This document shows, one piece after another, positions 31,116 to 40,526 of a DNA stretch of 64,000 nucleotides. The position numbers were made by a program, and so were the translations under genes. The stretch is from positions 1 to 64,000 of the forward strand of contig JBIKZA010000003.1 in assembly GCA_044354975.1 (NCBI GenBank), read 5' to 3'. The number at the start of each line of letters is the position of its first letter. Within the stretch, counting starts at the first letter, position 1. The notes beneath the pieces are model-generated. The model was not told the origin of the DNA. It was given only the letters and a program-made list of their open reading frames with translations, and ran no database searches. The DNA is from CAIZGX01 sp044354975 (lineage in GTDB: Bacteria > Bacteroidota > Bacteroidia > Flavobacteriales_D > Sanyastnellaceae).

Positions 31116-33191
31116 TCAATCTTCCGGGAAGAAACGGTAGTCTTCAATTTCGGCTGCTTCACGAAGTGAATTGAACACCGTCATCGGAGCGCTTGCTTTT
31201 TGTCCGCGTATTTTATCATTTTTGAAAGAAACGTAATTGTCGGGGCTTTCAACATTTGTTACATCAGCAACACGTTGAATAACGTAAACACCACCTTTTC
31301 CTTTGATAGGAGCAGAGATGTTTCCAGTTGGCAAGCCGAAGGCAGCACCAATAGCAGCACTTTCAGTTTCTTGAACACCGCTAGTAGGAATGTTACGCAT
31401 TGCCATTGAAAGCGTTTCGAAAGTCTTCACTTGTCCAGTTACTTTTCCAGCGATTTCTTCCATTGAACTGCCAGTCATCATAGCCATGTATTTTTCAGCT
31501 TTCTTTTCTTTAATCACTTCTTGCTTCACGCGATCATATACGTTGCGCAATGAAGGAACTCCTTTTTCTTTGATTTCCATTAAACAAACAACTACAATTC
31601 CGTCATCAACTGAAATAGGTTGAGAAATAGCCCCTTCTTTTGTTTCAGTGTTGTAGGTCCATCCGATAATTTCAGATGCATTCTGAACGCCGCTCACCGT
31701 CGTAGCTTCAGGACGAACATTCGGAGAGTAAGTTAATCCACCATAGCTCTCTACAGCACCCGCACGGAAGCTTGCGCTGTCGCCGTGGTTCTGAATGAAA
31801 TCAACTGCTTTTTGATACGTTTCTTTTTTGGTAGCAGCACTAGGAGAAATAGGTCTTTCAACTTGCGCATAATAGGTAACTGCTTTCGCTGCACCTTTCT
31901 TCGTTACCTCAATCAAGTGAGTTCCGAATTGAGTTTCTACAATTTGAAGATCTCCTACTTTTCCGTTGAAACAAGCCGCATCAAATTCAGCGACCATTGC
32001 GCCTCTAGCGAACATTCCTAGGTCACCGCCTTTCACAGCAGATCCTGGATCAGTGCTGTACTTCGTTGCCAATTCAGCAAAGTTCTTTTTAGATTGAATA
32101 ACCTTCTTCAAAGAATCTGCTTTCGCTTTACCAGCAGCGCCTTTCTCTTTGAAGAGAATGTGACGAGCTTGAACCGAATCAACGTCAGTTCCGCGAGAAG
32201 TAATTTTTGCAACTCGAGCAATTCCGCCAGAAACGAATGGACCCATTACGCGGCCAATACTATCTGAAAGAACTTGTGAGTTGAAAGGCTCAGGAAAACT
32301 TCCAAATGCGTATTTTACTTTTCCGTTTACAGGATTACCTGAATTTAGAACAGCAAAGGTTGAATCTTCTTTTGAAGTCTTGCTCGCTTTGAATGAAGCC
32401 GCAATTGTTTGAAGGCTCTCAAGCGTTGCAGAACTGTCGGCAGCGCTGGTCAACAAAGGAATACGAACATATGCAATGGTGCGACTTCTTTCTTGCTTGA
32501 AATCACGATCGTTTTTATGGTCGTTGTAATACGTTTCAATGTCCTCATTCGAGAATGAAATTTCACTCTCGAGAATTTGAGCGTATGTCTTAACAACATA
32601 AACGATAGAAGCTTTGTCGTTCGATTGATGGAACAAGCTCTTAGCGTCTAATGAGTTAACATAAGATCCTGCGCTAACCAATGCGTCGTACTTCTCTTTC
32701 AAACGCTTTTCGATGACCAATCTTCTGTAACCAGTGAAAAGATTTGGCTTTTCAGTTTCCATTTTCTTGAAGCTCTCGCGCATTTGCTCTTTGAAAGGCA
32801 AAGAGTCTTGACCCTGGTAAAAGGTACTCAAAACGTAAGAGCTCAAGTATTTACCGAAAAGAATTTCGTCTAACTCTTCGTCAGTAACCATTAAACCAAG
32901 ACTTTGGTACTCAGGTTGAAGAAGAGTGGTTTCAATTAAATTGTTCCATACATCGTTTTCCAAACCGTGGGTTTGGCTGTTGTTATAGCTAAACAATTCA
33001 GACTGCTCTTGAAGCATACTTCTCCATTGGTCTTGCTTAACGGTTTCACCGTTAATAACACCAACTTTGTCTGAAGCACCACCGAACATTGCCATTACAG
33101 CGTCATACGGGATAAGGAAGCCGACAATACCAATGCCGACTAGGGCTAGTACTAGCCATCCTTGTTTACGAAGGGTTGAAATCATTGCCAT
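31116..33191 (-). CDS. Membrane-anchored peptidyl-prolyl isomerase (PpiD/SurA-like)
   Basis: The 691-residue chaperone has one N-terminal membrane helix (about 10-30, LVLALVGIGIVGFLIPYDAVM), then a SurA-N-like chaperone region, and a parvulin domain at about 345-445, recognised by VQARHILFKEKG, FAELATKYSTDPGSAVKGGDLG and VETQFGTHLIEV. A second, diverged parvulin-like region may follow near 450-600. It should face the periplasm and fold envelope proteins. ATG 33191 and 33185 (MISTLRKQG) are both possible starts. It is 74 nt downstream of the CNNM/CorC gene and may belong to the same leftward series. Confidence 0.92.
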   Translation of the reverse strand: MAMISTLRKQGWLVLALVGIGIVGFLIPYDAVMAMFGGASDKVGVINGETVKQDQWRSMLQEQSELFSYNNSQTHGLENDVWNNLIETTLLQPEYQSLGLMVTDEELDEILFGKYLSSYVLSTFYQGQDSLPFKEQMRESFKKMETEKPNLFTGYRRLVIEKRLKEKYDALVSAGSYVNSLDAKSLFHQSNDKASIVYVVKTYAQILESEISFSNEDIETYYNDHKNDRDFKQERSRTIAYVRIPLLTSAADSSATLESLQTIAASFKASKTSKEDSTFAVLNSGNPVNGKVKYAFGSFPEPFNSQVLSDSIGRVMGPFVSGGIARVAKITSRGTDVDSVQARHILFKEKGAAGKAKADSLKKVIQSKKNFAELATKYSTDPGSAVKGGDLGMFARGAMVAEFDAACFNGKVGDLQIVETQFGTHLIEVTKKGAAKAVTYYAQVERPISPSAATKKETYQKAVDFIQNHGDSASFRAGAVESYGGLTYSPNVRPEATTVSGVQNASEIIGWTYNTETKEGAISQPISVDDGIVVVCLMEIKEKGVPSLRNVYDRVKQEVIKEKKAEKYMAMMTGSSMEEIAGKVTGQVKTFETLSMAMRNIPTSGVQETESAAIGAAFGLPTGNISAPIKGKGGVYVIQRVADVTNVESPDNYVSFKNDKIRGQKASAPMTVFNSLREAAEIEDYRFFPED

Positions 33192-33265
33192 AGTTATGGA
33201 CTGTAAAATTTAGGATTGCGAATATCGGAAATTTGCTCGGAAATTCCTTGTTTTTTTTTAACGAA

Positions 33266-34570
33266 CTAGCTATTTGTCAATTCTTCAATGTTTTGAAGTT
33301 GGACAAGCTTGATTTGCCTCTCGTTTACTGCAAGAATGGTGAACCGATAGCGATCCATTATGAATTCCTGATTTACTTCCGGAAAGTCTTGGTGGAAGTT
33401 TAAAATGAGCCCACCAAGCGTATCGTACTGCTCTTCATTTTCAGGGAGTTCCAACTTGTATTTTTCATTGATGTAGTGAACATCAAGTCTTCCAGAGAAT
33501 TCGTACCATCCTTTTTTCACCTCACGCTCAACATTATCGATGGTGTCGTGTTCGTCTTCAATTTCTCCGAAAATTTCTTCAATAATATCTTCGAAGGTGA
33601 TTAATCCGCTGGTGCCTCCGAATTCGTCAACAACGGCCGCTACACTTTTCTTCTGACTACGGAAGATTTTTAAAATTTCATTGGCGGCCATGGGTTCAGG
33701 GACAATGGCAATTGGACGAAGAATTTCTTTGATTTCCTTCGGGTTCTTGAAGAAGTCACTGAAGTGAACATACCCAATCAACTGATCAATGTTTTCACGA
33801 TAAACGATAATCTTCGATAGTTTGGTTTCAATGAAAAGGTCTTTTGCTTTCGCAATGCTTTCATCAATATCAATGGCAACGATTTCATTGCGAGGAAGCA
33901 TGCAGTCACGCGCTTTCAACAAAGAAAAATCTAACGCATTCTGAAAGAATTGAATCTCCAAATCCAATTCCTTCTGCTGAGAATTAGCACCGGTGAAACC
34001 TTCGAGATAATGATTCAAATCTGTTCTTCCGAAAACAATGTCTTGCTCTTTCGGAGAGTTCCGGAAAAGTAATGCGATAATCCATTCGCTCACTTTTGTT
34101 ACGCTATAGGCAAACACAAACAAGACAGCATACCAGATAGCAATGAGTGGCGAAAGACGCAACAACCACTTGTTGGGTTGTGAGGAGAGTAGGGCCTTAG
34201 GAATGAACTCGCCAAATATGAGGACAACCAATGTAGAAATAATGGTTTGAAGAATCAGCACACCATAGGCCCCAATTACTTCGTGCAGAAGAGGGAAATT
34301 TGATTCAATGATGGAGGTGAGAATATCACCGAAGACAATTCCATAAATAACCAAGGAAATATTATTTCCAACCAAAAGCATCGCAAGGAAAATTTTCGGC
34401 TTTCCAACCAACGAAGAGAGGATAGAGGCTCCGAATATGCCTTGCTTTTTATCTAACTCAATTTTTAGTTTGTTGGAAGTGAGAAAGGCTATTTCAACAC
34501 CAGAATAAAAGGCACAGCCGAGCAGTGTTCCAAGAATAGTTAATATTTGAGAAACTTCTATGTTACCCAT
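33266..34570 (-). CDS. Hemolysin-family (CNNM/CorC) membrane protein with CBS pair, GldE-like
   Basis: A 434-residue protein: a DUF21/CNNM membrane domain with about four helices (1-175), a CBS pair (about 210-335, with MLPRNEIVAIDIDESI and PMAANEILKIFRSQKKSVAAVVDEFGGTSGLITFEDIIEEIFG), and a C-terminal CorC_HlyC domain (about 350-430, with YEFSGRLDVHYINEKY and TLGGLI). Members transport or sense divalent cations such as magnesium; the gliding protein GldE is of this type. The start overlaps the end of the small upstream gene by 8 nt. It belongs to the coaX-to-ppiD series. Confidence 0.9.
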   Translation of the reverse strand: MGNIEVSQILTILGTLLGCAFYSGVEIAFLTSNKLKIELDKKQGIFGASILSSLVGKPKIFLAMLLVGNNISLVIYGIVFGDILTSIIESNFPLLHEVIGAYGVLILQTIISTLVVLIFGEFIPKALLSSQPNKWLLRLSPLIAIWYAVLFVFAYSVTKVSEWIIALLFRNSPKEQDIVFGRTDLNHYLEGFTGANSQQKELDLEIQFFQNALDFSLLKARDCMLPRNEIVAIDIDESIAKAKDLFIETKLSKIIVYRENIDQLIGYVHFSDFFKNPKEIKEILRPIAIVPEPMAANEILKIFRSQKKSVAAVVDEFGGTSGLITFEDIIEEIFGEIEDEHDTIDNVEREVKKGWYEFSGRLDVHYINEKYKLELPENEEQYDTLGGLILNFHQDFPEVNQEFIMDRYRFTILAVNERQIKLVQLQNIEELTNS

Positions 34571-34757
34571 TGTTCTTGTTCATTCTGCGATACATTCCTA
34601 ATCGGAAAAGGAACCACATTAGGGCTATTCCCGGAATAAATAAATTATTGGCGCCTTCGGCCCAACCCTCCATAGATATCATATACAGCGCGTAGCCGAG
34701 AGAAGCCACAACCACAATCGCCCACGCGATAAGCACGATTTTATTTAGATTATTCAT
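34563..34757 (-). CDS. Small two-helix membrane protein of the lptC operon
   Basis: This 64-residue protein (MNNLNKIVLIAWAIVVVASLG) has helices at about 5-27 and 35-55 (NNLFIPGIALMWFLFRLGM) and a basic, hydrophilic tail (YRRMNKNNG). It overlaps lptC by 8 nt and the CNNM/CorC gene by 8 nt, so it is translated from the same message. An in-frame start at 34799 is possible but would extend it deeper into lptC. I do not recognise the family. Tight coupling suggests a role in the envelope alongside its neighbours. Confidence 0.7.
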   Translation of the reverse strand: MNNLNKIVLIAWAIVVVASLGYALYMISMEGWAEGANNLFIPGIALMWFLFRLGMYRRMNKNNG

Positions 34758-35301
34758 TGTTTTCTGTGTTGAAATTACCTGAAGTCTGATTGATTTCATA
34801 ATTGGAAAAAGATCCGTTACTACGGAGCCCCTTTCCTTCGAGCACGCTGTTTTCGGAACTTATTTTCACGAAATCCGGAGTGTAAACCAAATCCGAGTCG
34901 AGGTAAAATACAAGTGAATTGGTTTCGAGCTTTTCCTTCTTCCAATTGGCTAAAACCAAATTGCCTTTCGTCCACAAGGTGTTGCTTTTCTGTGAGAAAA
35001 TAGCTTCGTTCCCGTCCATGTTTCCTGTGTATTGTCCAAGCGAATCGAAGAACTCAATGTGAAATGTTTTCGGCGCAATTAAATACGAACTATCGCTCAC
35101 GTATTGATCTAATTGCACCGCATAGATTTTGGTGCGAACGACACCGTCAATGGAGTAACTAAATGTAGAATTGAAAGTGCTTTGAGCAGGAACAAGCTTA
35201 GGGTCAGTAATAGCTTTGATGTCGGAAATTTCATTCTGACATCCAGCCAAAATGAACACGACTGCAAACGCAGCTGCTATTTTCAGTCTGGGGTTAATCA
35301 T
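34750..35301 (-). CDS. lptC: LPS export ABC transporter periplasmic protein LptC
   Basis: The 183-residue protein is the LptC family component of the lipopolysaccharide export bridge. It starts at MINPRLKIAAAFAVV with a lipoprotein-like signal ending in LAGC (Cys21 probably lipidated), where the E. coli protein has an uncleaved anchor. The family fold is seen in FSYSIDGVVRTKIYAVQLDQYV, FHIEFFDSLGQYTGNMDGNEAIFSQKSNTLWTKGNLVLAN and the ending SVLEGKGLRSNGSFSNYEI. It overlaps the upstream outer-membrane gene by 8 nt. The order coaX, outer-membrane protein, lptC, CNNM protein and PpiD is a recurrent Bacteroidota arrangement. Confidence 0.88.
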   Translation of the reverse strand: MINPRLKIAAAFAVVFILAGCQNEISDIKAITDPKLVPAQSTFNSTFSYSIDGVVRTKIYAVQLDQYVSDSSYLIAPKTFHIEFFDSLGQYTGNMDGNEAIFSQKSNTLWTKGNLVLANWKKEKLETNSLVFYLDSDLVYTPDFVKISSENSVLEGKGLRSNGSFSNYEINQTSGNFNTENNE

Positions 35302-36655
35302 ACTTTCTCTGCACGAACCATCGCTCGAACGGATGAAGTTTAAAACCAATCAGGAATGACGCGTAGTTCTCTTTCGTTGAGGTTTCAATCGCATTGCCAT
35401 AAGTTCCGAACTCAGCTGAAAGACAAAGACTGCTGGTCGTTTTCGAAGAGCGCATCGGCATTTGCAGTCCGCACGTGTAGGCCTCTTGAATAATATTATT
35501 CCCATTTAAACCAACAGAAGTCGCAGCACTCTTAATTCCCAAGCGATAAGTGCACGCTCCGAAATAATTATTTTCTCCGCCGTTGGCGTTTGGAATGTAT
35601 TCCAATCCGAGTCCAACGCTTTTAGAGTTGTGAAAACTTTGATTGGAAACCTGAATCAACGAATTGAAATCTTCAACAGATTTCCAATCTTGTTGGCGAT
35701 AAGATGCGCTTAAAGAAAGGGTGCCAGCTTTTTTAAATTCGTGTGTAATTGCTGCACCGAATTGAATACGCTGTGGAATGATAAAAGAGAGGTTCGTATA
35801 GGTGGTATCCAAAACGGTAAGCACGGCCAATTCAACACCAGAAACAGAGCGCGTAGACTGACGAATATCTTGCACCTTCGGGTTTACGTTGTTTTCCAAT
35901 TCATAGGTCCCTCCTAAATGAACCCATGTAGACCGGGTAACCTTTCCCCCTGATTTTCTTTGGTGGAGAGGGAATGAGTAATGTGCGCCAAAGGTGAAAT
36001 TCGCATCTGAAAAAGATTTGCGATTGGTAATCTTGCTGTTGTATATTGAAGTGTTGTCGAAAATGATGCGATCCACTTGAAGAATGGAGCCAAAGCGGAA
36101 ATTCAAATTACTTCCTAATGAAAGCGTATGAATGCGTGAGTTGGTGCTATCTGAAAATAAGATGAACGTTCGTGCAAACCCCATTTGAATTTTATTTATA
36201 CCGCCCTCACCCGTATAACTGTAGTTGGCGTTTAAGCTATCGTTAACAGCCGAAGTGTTCGAGAACTGATAACCAACGATACTCTCAGGAGTGATGCCCA
36301 TAGCGAAACCCCATTTGCTCCCTGTACGCTTGAATCCAAATGCAATTTCTCCAACTTGTCCGCCCAGGTAATTGGTTTCGGCGTTAGACGAAAGCAACTG
36401 TGAACTCTTAGCGAAAACACTTCCTTGAAAGGTCGTTTCAGTAAACAAAGCAAACGAAGCGGGATTCGATAAATTCACTCCTGACAAATCAGGCAAAGCA
36501 ATAGATGCGTTACCCATTGAAGAGTATCGCGCATTAAATCCAATGTCTGTCAATCCAATTCCAAAACGTGAGTACGGAGAATTAACTGGAATTTGAGCGT
36601 GTATGCAGGTGCACATGGCCGAAATCAAAACAAGAAAAACGTATTTAAGATTCAT
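35294..36655 (-). CDS. Outer-membrane protein of FadL/PorV-like type
   Basis: A protein of 453 residues starting at MNLKYVFLVLISAMCTCIHAQ with a signal peptide. NSPYSRFGIGLTDIGFNARYSSMGNASIALPDLSGVNLSNPASFALF resembles the N-terminus of FadL/PorV-family barrels, where the plug and first strands lie. Many amphipathic strands follow, and the end (ASFLIGFKLHPFERWFVQRKYD) is compatible with a barrel. The ligand is unknown. The start overlaps coaX by 11 nt and the end overlaps lptC by 8 nt, so it is part of the envelope operon. A start at 36682 is possible but lies deeper inside coaX. Confidence 0.82.
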   Translation of the reverse strand: MNLKYVFLVLISAMCTCIHAQIPVNSPYSRFGIGLTDIGFNARYSSMGNASIALPDLSGVNLSNPASFALFTETTFQGSVFAKSSQLLSSNAETNYLGGQVGEIAFGFKRTGSKWGFAMGITPESIVGYQFSNTSAVNDSLNANYSYTGEGGINKIQMGFARTFILFSDSTNSRIHTLSLGSNLNFRFGSILQVDRIIFDNTSIYNSKITNRKSFSDANFTFGAHYSFPLHQRKSGGKVTRSTWVHLGGTYELENNVNPKVQDIRQSTRSVSGVELAVLTVLDTTYTNLSFIIPQRIQFGAAITHEFKKAGTLSLSASYRQQDWKSVEDFNSLIQVSNQSFHNSKSVGLGLEYIPNANGGENNYFGACTYRLGIKSAATSVGLNGNNIIQEAYTCGLQMPMRSSKTTSSLCLSAEFGTYGNAIETSTKENYASFLIGFKLHPFERWFVQRKYD

Positions 36656-37355
36656 TCGCACACAAGATGGCATACAATCCAATTAAAGTTAAATTCAATT
36701 CTACAAAGATGCGGTAATTAAGCTGTTTTGCAAAATGCACCGAATCTGTACCCGTAAATATCACTCGGAGCTGAGGGTACTGCTCCAATGCTTGTTCAAT
36801 ATATCCCTTCAATTCCGCTACAATTCCAAAATTAACGCTACTGAGCATGGCGCCGTTCGTAGAGTTTTGAAAAATTTCGGAATATTCTATAAAGTCTAAA
36901 AGCGGCAACTGACCAGTGAATTCATGCATAGCACGCAAGCGCGATTGTGCCCCCAAGGAAATAACACCTGAGATTAATTCATTCGATTTGCCAATGGAGT
37001 AGGTGATGCAAGTTCCGAAATCCACCACAAGAAATTTATCGCTGTCAATAATTTTAGCGGCCCCTGCAACGTTGGCCAATCTGTCTTTTCCTGCAAGACC
37101 TGAGGTGTAGTTGTATGAAGGGAAGTTGTCAGATGGTATGTTTTGACAGAAAGAAAAACGATTTAAAAAATTACGTTGATCCGATTCGCTTCTTACTGAA
37201 GAGTAGTAAAATGTAAATGCATGTTTTGAATGCAATTGAGGAAGTTCGGTATCGACGTTTTCGTCAAGAATGCGACCCGAATCGAGCAAATTTCCATCGA
37301 GGAATAAGCCCCATTTTACCGAAGTGTTTCCTTGATCTAAAACAATGCAGTTCAT
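36645..37355 (-). CDS. coaX: Type III pantothenate kinase
   Basis: CoaX phosphorylates pantothenate, the first step of coenzyme A synthesis. The 236 residues start with the phosphate-binding motif DQGNTSVKWGLF and hold a second ASKHA motif VVDFGTCITYSIG. GVISLGAQSRLRAMHEFTGQLPLLDF corresponds to the dimer/pantothenate-site segment GGxIxPGxxxRxxAL...LP. It follows the T9SS type B gene by 9 nt and overlaps the downstream outer-membrane gene. Type III kinases need a monovalent cation and are not inhibited by CoA, which is family knowledge. Confidence 0.93.
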   Translation of the reverse strand: MNCIVLDQGNTSVKWGLFLDGNLLDSGRILDENVDTELPQLHSKHAFTFYYSSVRSESDQRNFLNRFSFCQNIPSDNFPSYNYTSGLAGKDRLANVAGAAKIIDSDKFLVVDFGTCITYSIGKSNELISGVISLGAQSRLRAMHEFTGQLPLLDFIEYSEIFQNSTNGAMLSSVNFGIVAELKGYIEQALEQYPQLRVIFTGTDSVHFAKQLNYRIFVELNLTLIGLYAILCANES

Positions 37356-37364
37356 GGGATACGA

Positions 37365-39440
37365 TTAGTTTTTTAGAACTGTTATCAGCCCTCTTCTTTC
37401 GTGCAGAACACCACGTCCGTCTTTCACGGTAATGTAATAAACATATGCGTTTTCATGAACATAGTCACCATTCATTTGACCGTCCCACTTGTCCGAAAGT
37501 TTGTCTGTTTCGAAAACGTAATCACCCCAACGACTAAAAATATTCAGGGTGTAAATGCTGGTATCGGCAAAGGAAATGACCGGGAAAAATAAATTGTTCT
37601 CGCCGTGAATCATCATGGCATTGGGAATCCAAATAAGTGGTTCTTGATCTAAGCACTTTTCATTGCTGTAAGAACTAAATGTCTCATTAGGGAAATAACT
37701 AATGGGCTCTGAGTTCGCCTGAATACGATAGCAGAATTGACCTTTCGAAGAAAGAAAAGGCTCAAGATCATCGCTGAAAGCTAGGTTCGTAGAGTTAGCC
37801 GAATAAGCTTGTGTTTCAGCTCCTCCATCAACAGACCGAAGAACCAAGTACTCCATTACCCCATTCTCCCAATCTTCGTAAACGGACCAATTGATATTGT
37901 TCAGAAGGAATTCAGATCTGTTTTCTCCCCTCAATCGAATGTTGCGTCCGGTATTCGTCGTGTCAAGGTAATAGCCACAAGGGTTTTGAACAACAACGCG
38001 GTAATCATAAATCACATCATTAGAGTTCACGTCTGTATCTGTAAACACAATATTTGTCGCAGACTGGGTAATGTCCATGTGGTATTCCCAGTTGAAAGGA
38101 GCGTATAAATTCTTTCGCTGAAGAATGTATTTGTGTGGAACCAACGTTGCTTCACTTCGCACGGTAATGTCAATGTCTTTCGAACTATTTACACTTACCG
38201 ATGTAATGTAGTTAATGCCCGGAGGGCTAGGATACGTGATGTTAATGCTTTGAATATTGGAAGCAGAAGTTACTCCTGAATTAGAATAGGCAACTACCCC
38301 GTAATAATGAATGCCAGAAGAGATGCTGGTAAATGCGTGAATACCCGCCAAGGTGCTCCCGTTTACAGTATCTACAGGGGTGAAATTAATTCCATCGAGG
38401 CTATGCATAAGAACATAATAGTCCACACTTGAACTCCACCCAGTATAGGCGCTCCATGAAAAATCGATGCTGGTGTCGCACAGGGTATATGCAGCAGGAC
38501 TTAGGAAAATAGTGCAATTGCAGACACTTCCCGTTGGACTCGTATTTGGGCTAGGTGGCACTCCTGAGTAACACGTATCAATAGCAGAAAGCAAATAACA
38601 TTCAGGTCCACTGCTAGTATTAGAAAGTAAATCGCTGAATTGAGTGTTGTTAATTCCGAATACCGTGTCAATGAGATTAACAGTTGTCCCATTGCATGAA
38701 TAAACAATATAACCGTCCGTATCTCCAGAAGTATTCACGCCCCAGTTCAGTTCAGCTTGTCCTGTGGTAGGATTCACGGTTACGCCTGTAATCGTGGGTA
38801 TTGCAGGAGCAGTTTGGTCTGAAAAAACACCACCTGCAGTGTTGCTGGCGAAATCACAATTCGGCAACCCACTGTATCTAATCTGAAAATTCAATTGCTC
38901 GCTGCAGATTGTAACTTCATAATTAAATGAAGAAGCGGCACCAGGTAGGGTAGCTACTTTATTCCAAACACCGGTAGGGTATTCTAACCACACTTCCGCG
39001 TTAACGGCTGCTAACCATGCTGCATTACTTGAGGGTGAGTTCCATTGCAAATTAACGAAGCCTGGCGGAGAAACAGAAGCGGTCGCTGTTAAAAATGTGC
39101 TGCAAAAAGTCTCTGAATTTGTGAAGTTTGGGACACTCCCCACGATGTCTTCTGTGGAGATGAATACACAAACTGATCCAGTTGCAGCGTCAACGTTTGA
39201 ATAGACGTAGGTTCCTGATAAATTCGTTGATTGAGTTATTTCTGAAATACCACCAGTTACATCTGTTGCGAAGATGTGGTTTGTTGAAAAAGTAATTGGA
39301 TTGGGTGTTGTATTCCAAGAAATGGACACGCTTGATCCTTGCACTTCAAGGCAAGTTATGGTTGCAAGAGATTGTCCATTACTCGAAAGAGTAAGGAAGA
39401 ATCCGAAGACCAAAAAGCATGATAGAATATACTTGTTCAT
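37365..39440 (-). CDS. T9SS type B secreted protein with fibronectin-like repeats
   Basis: A 691-residue exported protein from ATG 39440 (MNKYILSCFLVFGFFLTLSS), with a signal peptide. Six or so fibronectin type III-like segments can be seen (for example INLTYPSPPGINYITSVS and APAIPTITGVTVNPTTGQAELNW). The end, FNIFSRWGDYVFETDKLSDK-type text with WIPNAMMIHGENNLFFPV before it, is a CHU_C type B sorting domain, so SprA-dependent export is expected. No enzymatic domain is recognised; an adhesin or surface role is likely. The TATTTTTG box at 39455-39462 gives it its own promoter, and coaX follows 9 nt downstream. Confidence 0.88.
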   Translation of the reverse strand: MNKYILSCFLVFGFFLTLSSNGQSLATITCLEVQGSSVSISWNTTPNPITFSTNHIFATDVTGGISEITQSTNLSGTYVYSNVDAATGSVCVFISTEDIVGSVPNFTNSETFCSTFLTATASVSPPGFVNLQWNSPSSNAAWLAAVNAEVWLEYPTGVWNKVATLPGAASSFNYEVTICSEQLNFQIRYSGLPNCDFASNTAGGVFSDQTAPAIPTITGVTVNPTTGQAELNWGVNTSGDTDGYIVYSCNGTTVNLIDTVFGINNTQFSDLLSNTSSGPECYLLSAIDTCYSGVPPSPNTSPTGSVCNCTIFLSPAAYTLCDTSIDFSWSAYTGWSSSVDYYVLMHSLDGINFTPVDTVNGSTLAGIHAFTSISSGIHYYGVVAYSNSGVTSASNIQSINITYPSPPGINYITSVSVNSSKDIDITVRSEATLVPHKYILQRKNLYAPFNWEYHMDITQSATNIVFTDTDVNSNDVIYDYRVVVQNPCGYYLDTTNTGRNIRLRGENRSEFLLNNINWSVYEDWENGVMEYLVLRSVDGGAETQAYSANSTNLAFSDDLEPFLSSKGQFCYRIQANSEPISYFPNETFSSYSNEKCLDQEPLIWIPNAMMIHGENNLFFPVISFADTSIYTLNIFSRWGDYVFETDKLSDKWDGQMNGDYVHENAYVYYITVKDGRGVLHERRGLITVLKN

Positions 39441-39454
39441 TTCTTTGAAGAGCG

Positions 39455-39462
39455 CAAAAATA
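39455..39462 (-). promoter_or_regulatory. -7 promoter box of the T9SS type B protein gene
   Basis: TATTTTTG on the minus strand, 14 nt before the ATG at 39440; TTG triplets lie 16 and 23 nt upstream of it. Confidence 0.5.
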
Positions 39463-39500
39463 GGCCTTGGGTTGCATACAATGGCCAAAATCAAACGTAA

Positions 39501-40445
39501 TTAAAATGAAATATTGCCTACGGAGTTTTGCGCCTCCTGAAATTCGGCAATCGTCTGCTCTATCACTTCTCTAGCTGAAATTACCCCTTTTAATCTAGCG
39601 CTTACTTGACCAATCTCCAATTCCCCTTCCTCAAGATTGCCCAACGACATTCCTTTTTTCGCTCGACCGCGTCCAAGTAGTTCTTTCAAGTCGTCAAGGC
39701 TAGCACCCGTTTCGTAGGCATGAAGAACCGATTTGTAAAACGGGCTATTCAGCAATCGCACGGGTGTTATTTCGTGTAGAGTGAGTTTTGTATCTCCTTC
39801 CTTCGCTTGTAAAATGGCGTTTTTGAAATTCTCGTGCGCAGCTGATTCATGTGTCATGACGAATCGAGATCCCATTTGCACTCCTTGAGCACCCAGTGAC
39901 ATAGCCGCAAGCATACTTTTCCCGCAGGAAATTCCACCTGCTGCAATCACAGGAATAGAAACAGCCTCCACAACACTCGGAATGAGACAAAGGGTTGTTG
40001 TTTCCTCGCGACCATTGTGTCCGCCTGCTTCGAAACCCTCAGCAACAACAGCGTCTACGCCTGCTTCTTGAGATTTTAGTGCGAAGGCACTGCTGCTCAC
40101 AACATGAGCAACTTTTATTCCCGAAGATTTCAGTCTCTCTGTGTGTTTTTTTGGACTTCCTGCCGAGGTGAAGACAATGGGAACACGGTATTTTTCAATC
40201 AGATTTAAATGCTCCTCAATGTTCGGATATAGGAGCGGAAGGTTGACTCCGAAAGGTTTATCGGTCAATTGCAAGCATTTCTTAATCTCCTCTTCCAATT
40301 GGTCTGGATACATAGACCCTGCGCCAAGAAGCCCGAGGCCTCCAGCATTCGAAACAGCTGAAACCAAATTCGCTCCCGTGCACCAAATCATTCCTCCCTG
40401 TATGATCGGGTACTTTATTCCAAAAAGCTGACTGACTAAATTCAT
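39501..40445 (-). CDS. Nitronate monooxygenase family flavoprotein
   Basis: A 314-residue FMN-dependent TIM-barrel protein. The phosphate and flavin sites are visible in YPIIQGGMIWCTGANLVSAVSNAGGLGLLGAG, EGFEAGGHNGREETT with the catalytic His, PVIAAGGISCGKSMLAAMSLGAQGVQMGSRF and the later HESAAHENFKNAI. Members oxidise nitronates, or act as 2-nitropropane dioxygenase- or enoyl reductase-like (FabK) enzymes; the sequence alone does not fix the substrate. It is the first gene of the leftward series, divergent from the DUF6089 gene, with a CATTTTTG box 14 nt before its ATG. Confidence 0.92.
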   Translation of the reverse strand: MNLVSQLFGIKYPIIQGGMIWCTGANLVSAVSNAGGLGLLGAGSMYPDQLEEEIKKCLQLTDKPFGVNLPLLYPNIEEHLNLIEKYRVPIVFTSAGSPKKHTERLKSSGIKVAHVVSSSAFALKSQEAGVDAVVAEGFEAGGHNGREETTTLCLIPSVVEAVSIPVIAAGGISCGKSMLAAMSLGAQGVQMGSRFVMTHESAAHENFKNAILQAKEGDTKLTLHEITPVRLLNSPFYKSVLHAYETGASLDDLKELLGRGRAKKGMSLGNLEEGELEIGQVSARLKGVISAREVIEQTIAEFQEAQNSVGNISF

Positions 40446-40526
40446 GTTGAAATTTTCTCCAAAAATGCGAAAAACTATTCAGTGTTTCCACATTGTTCAT
40501 TATCTTAGCGAACGACTTTATCCAAT

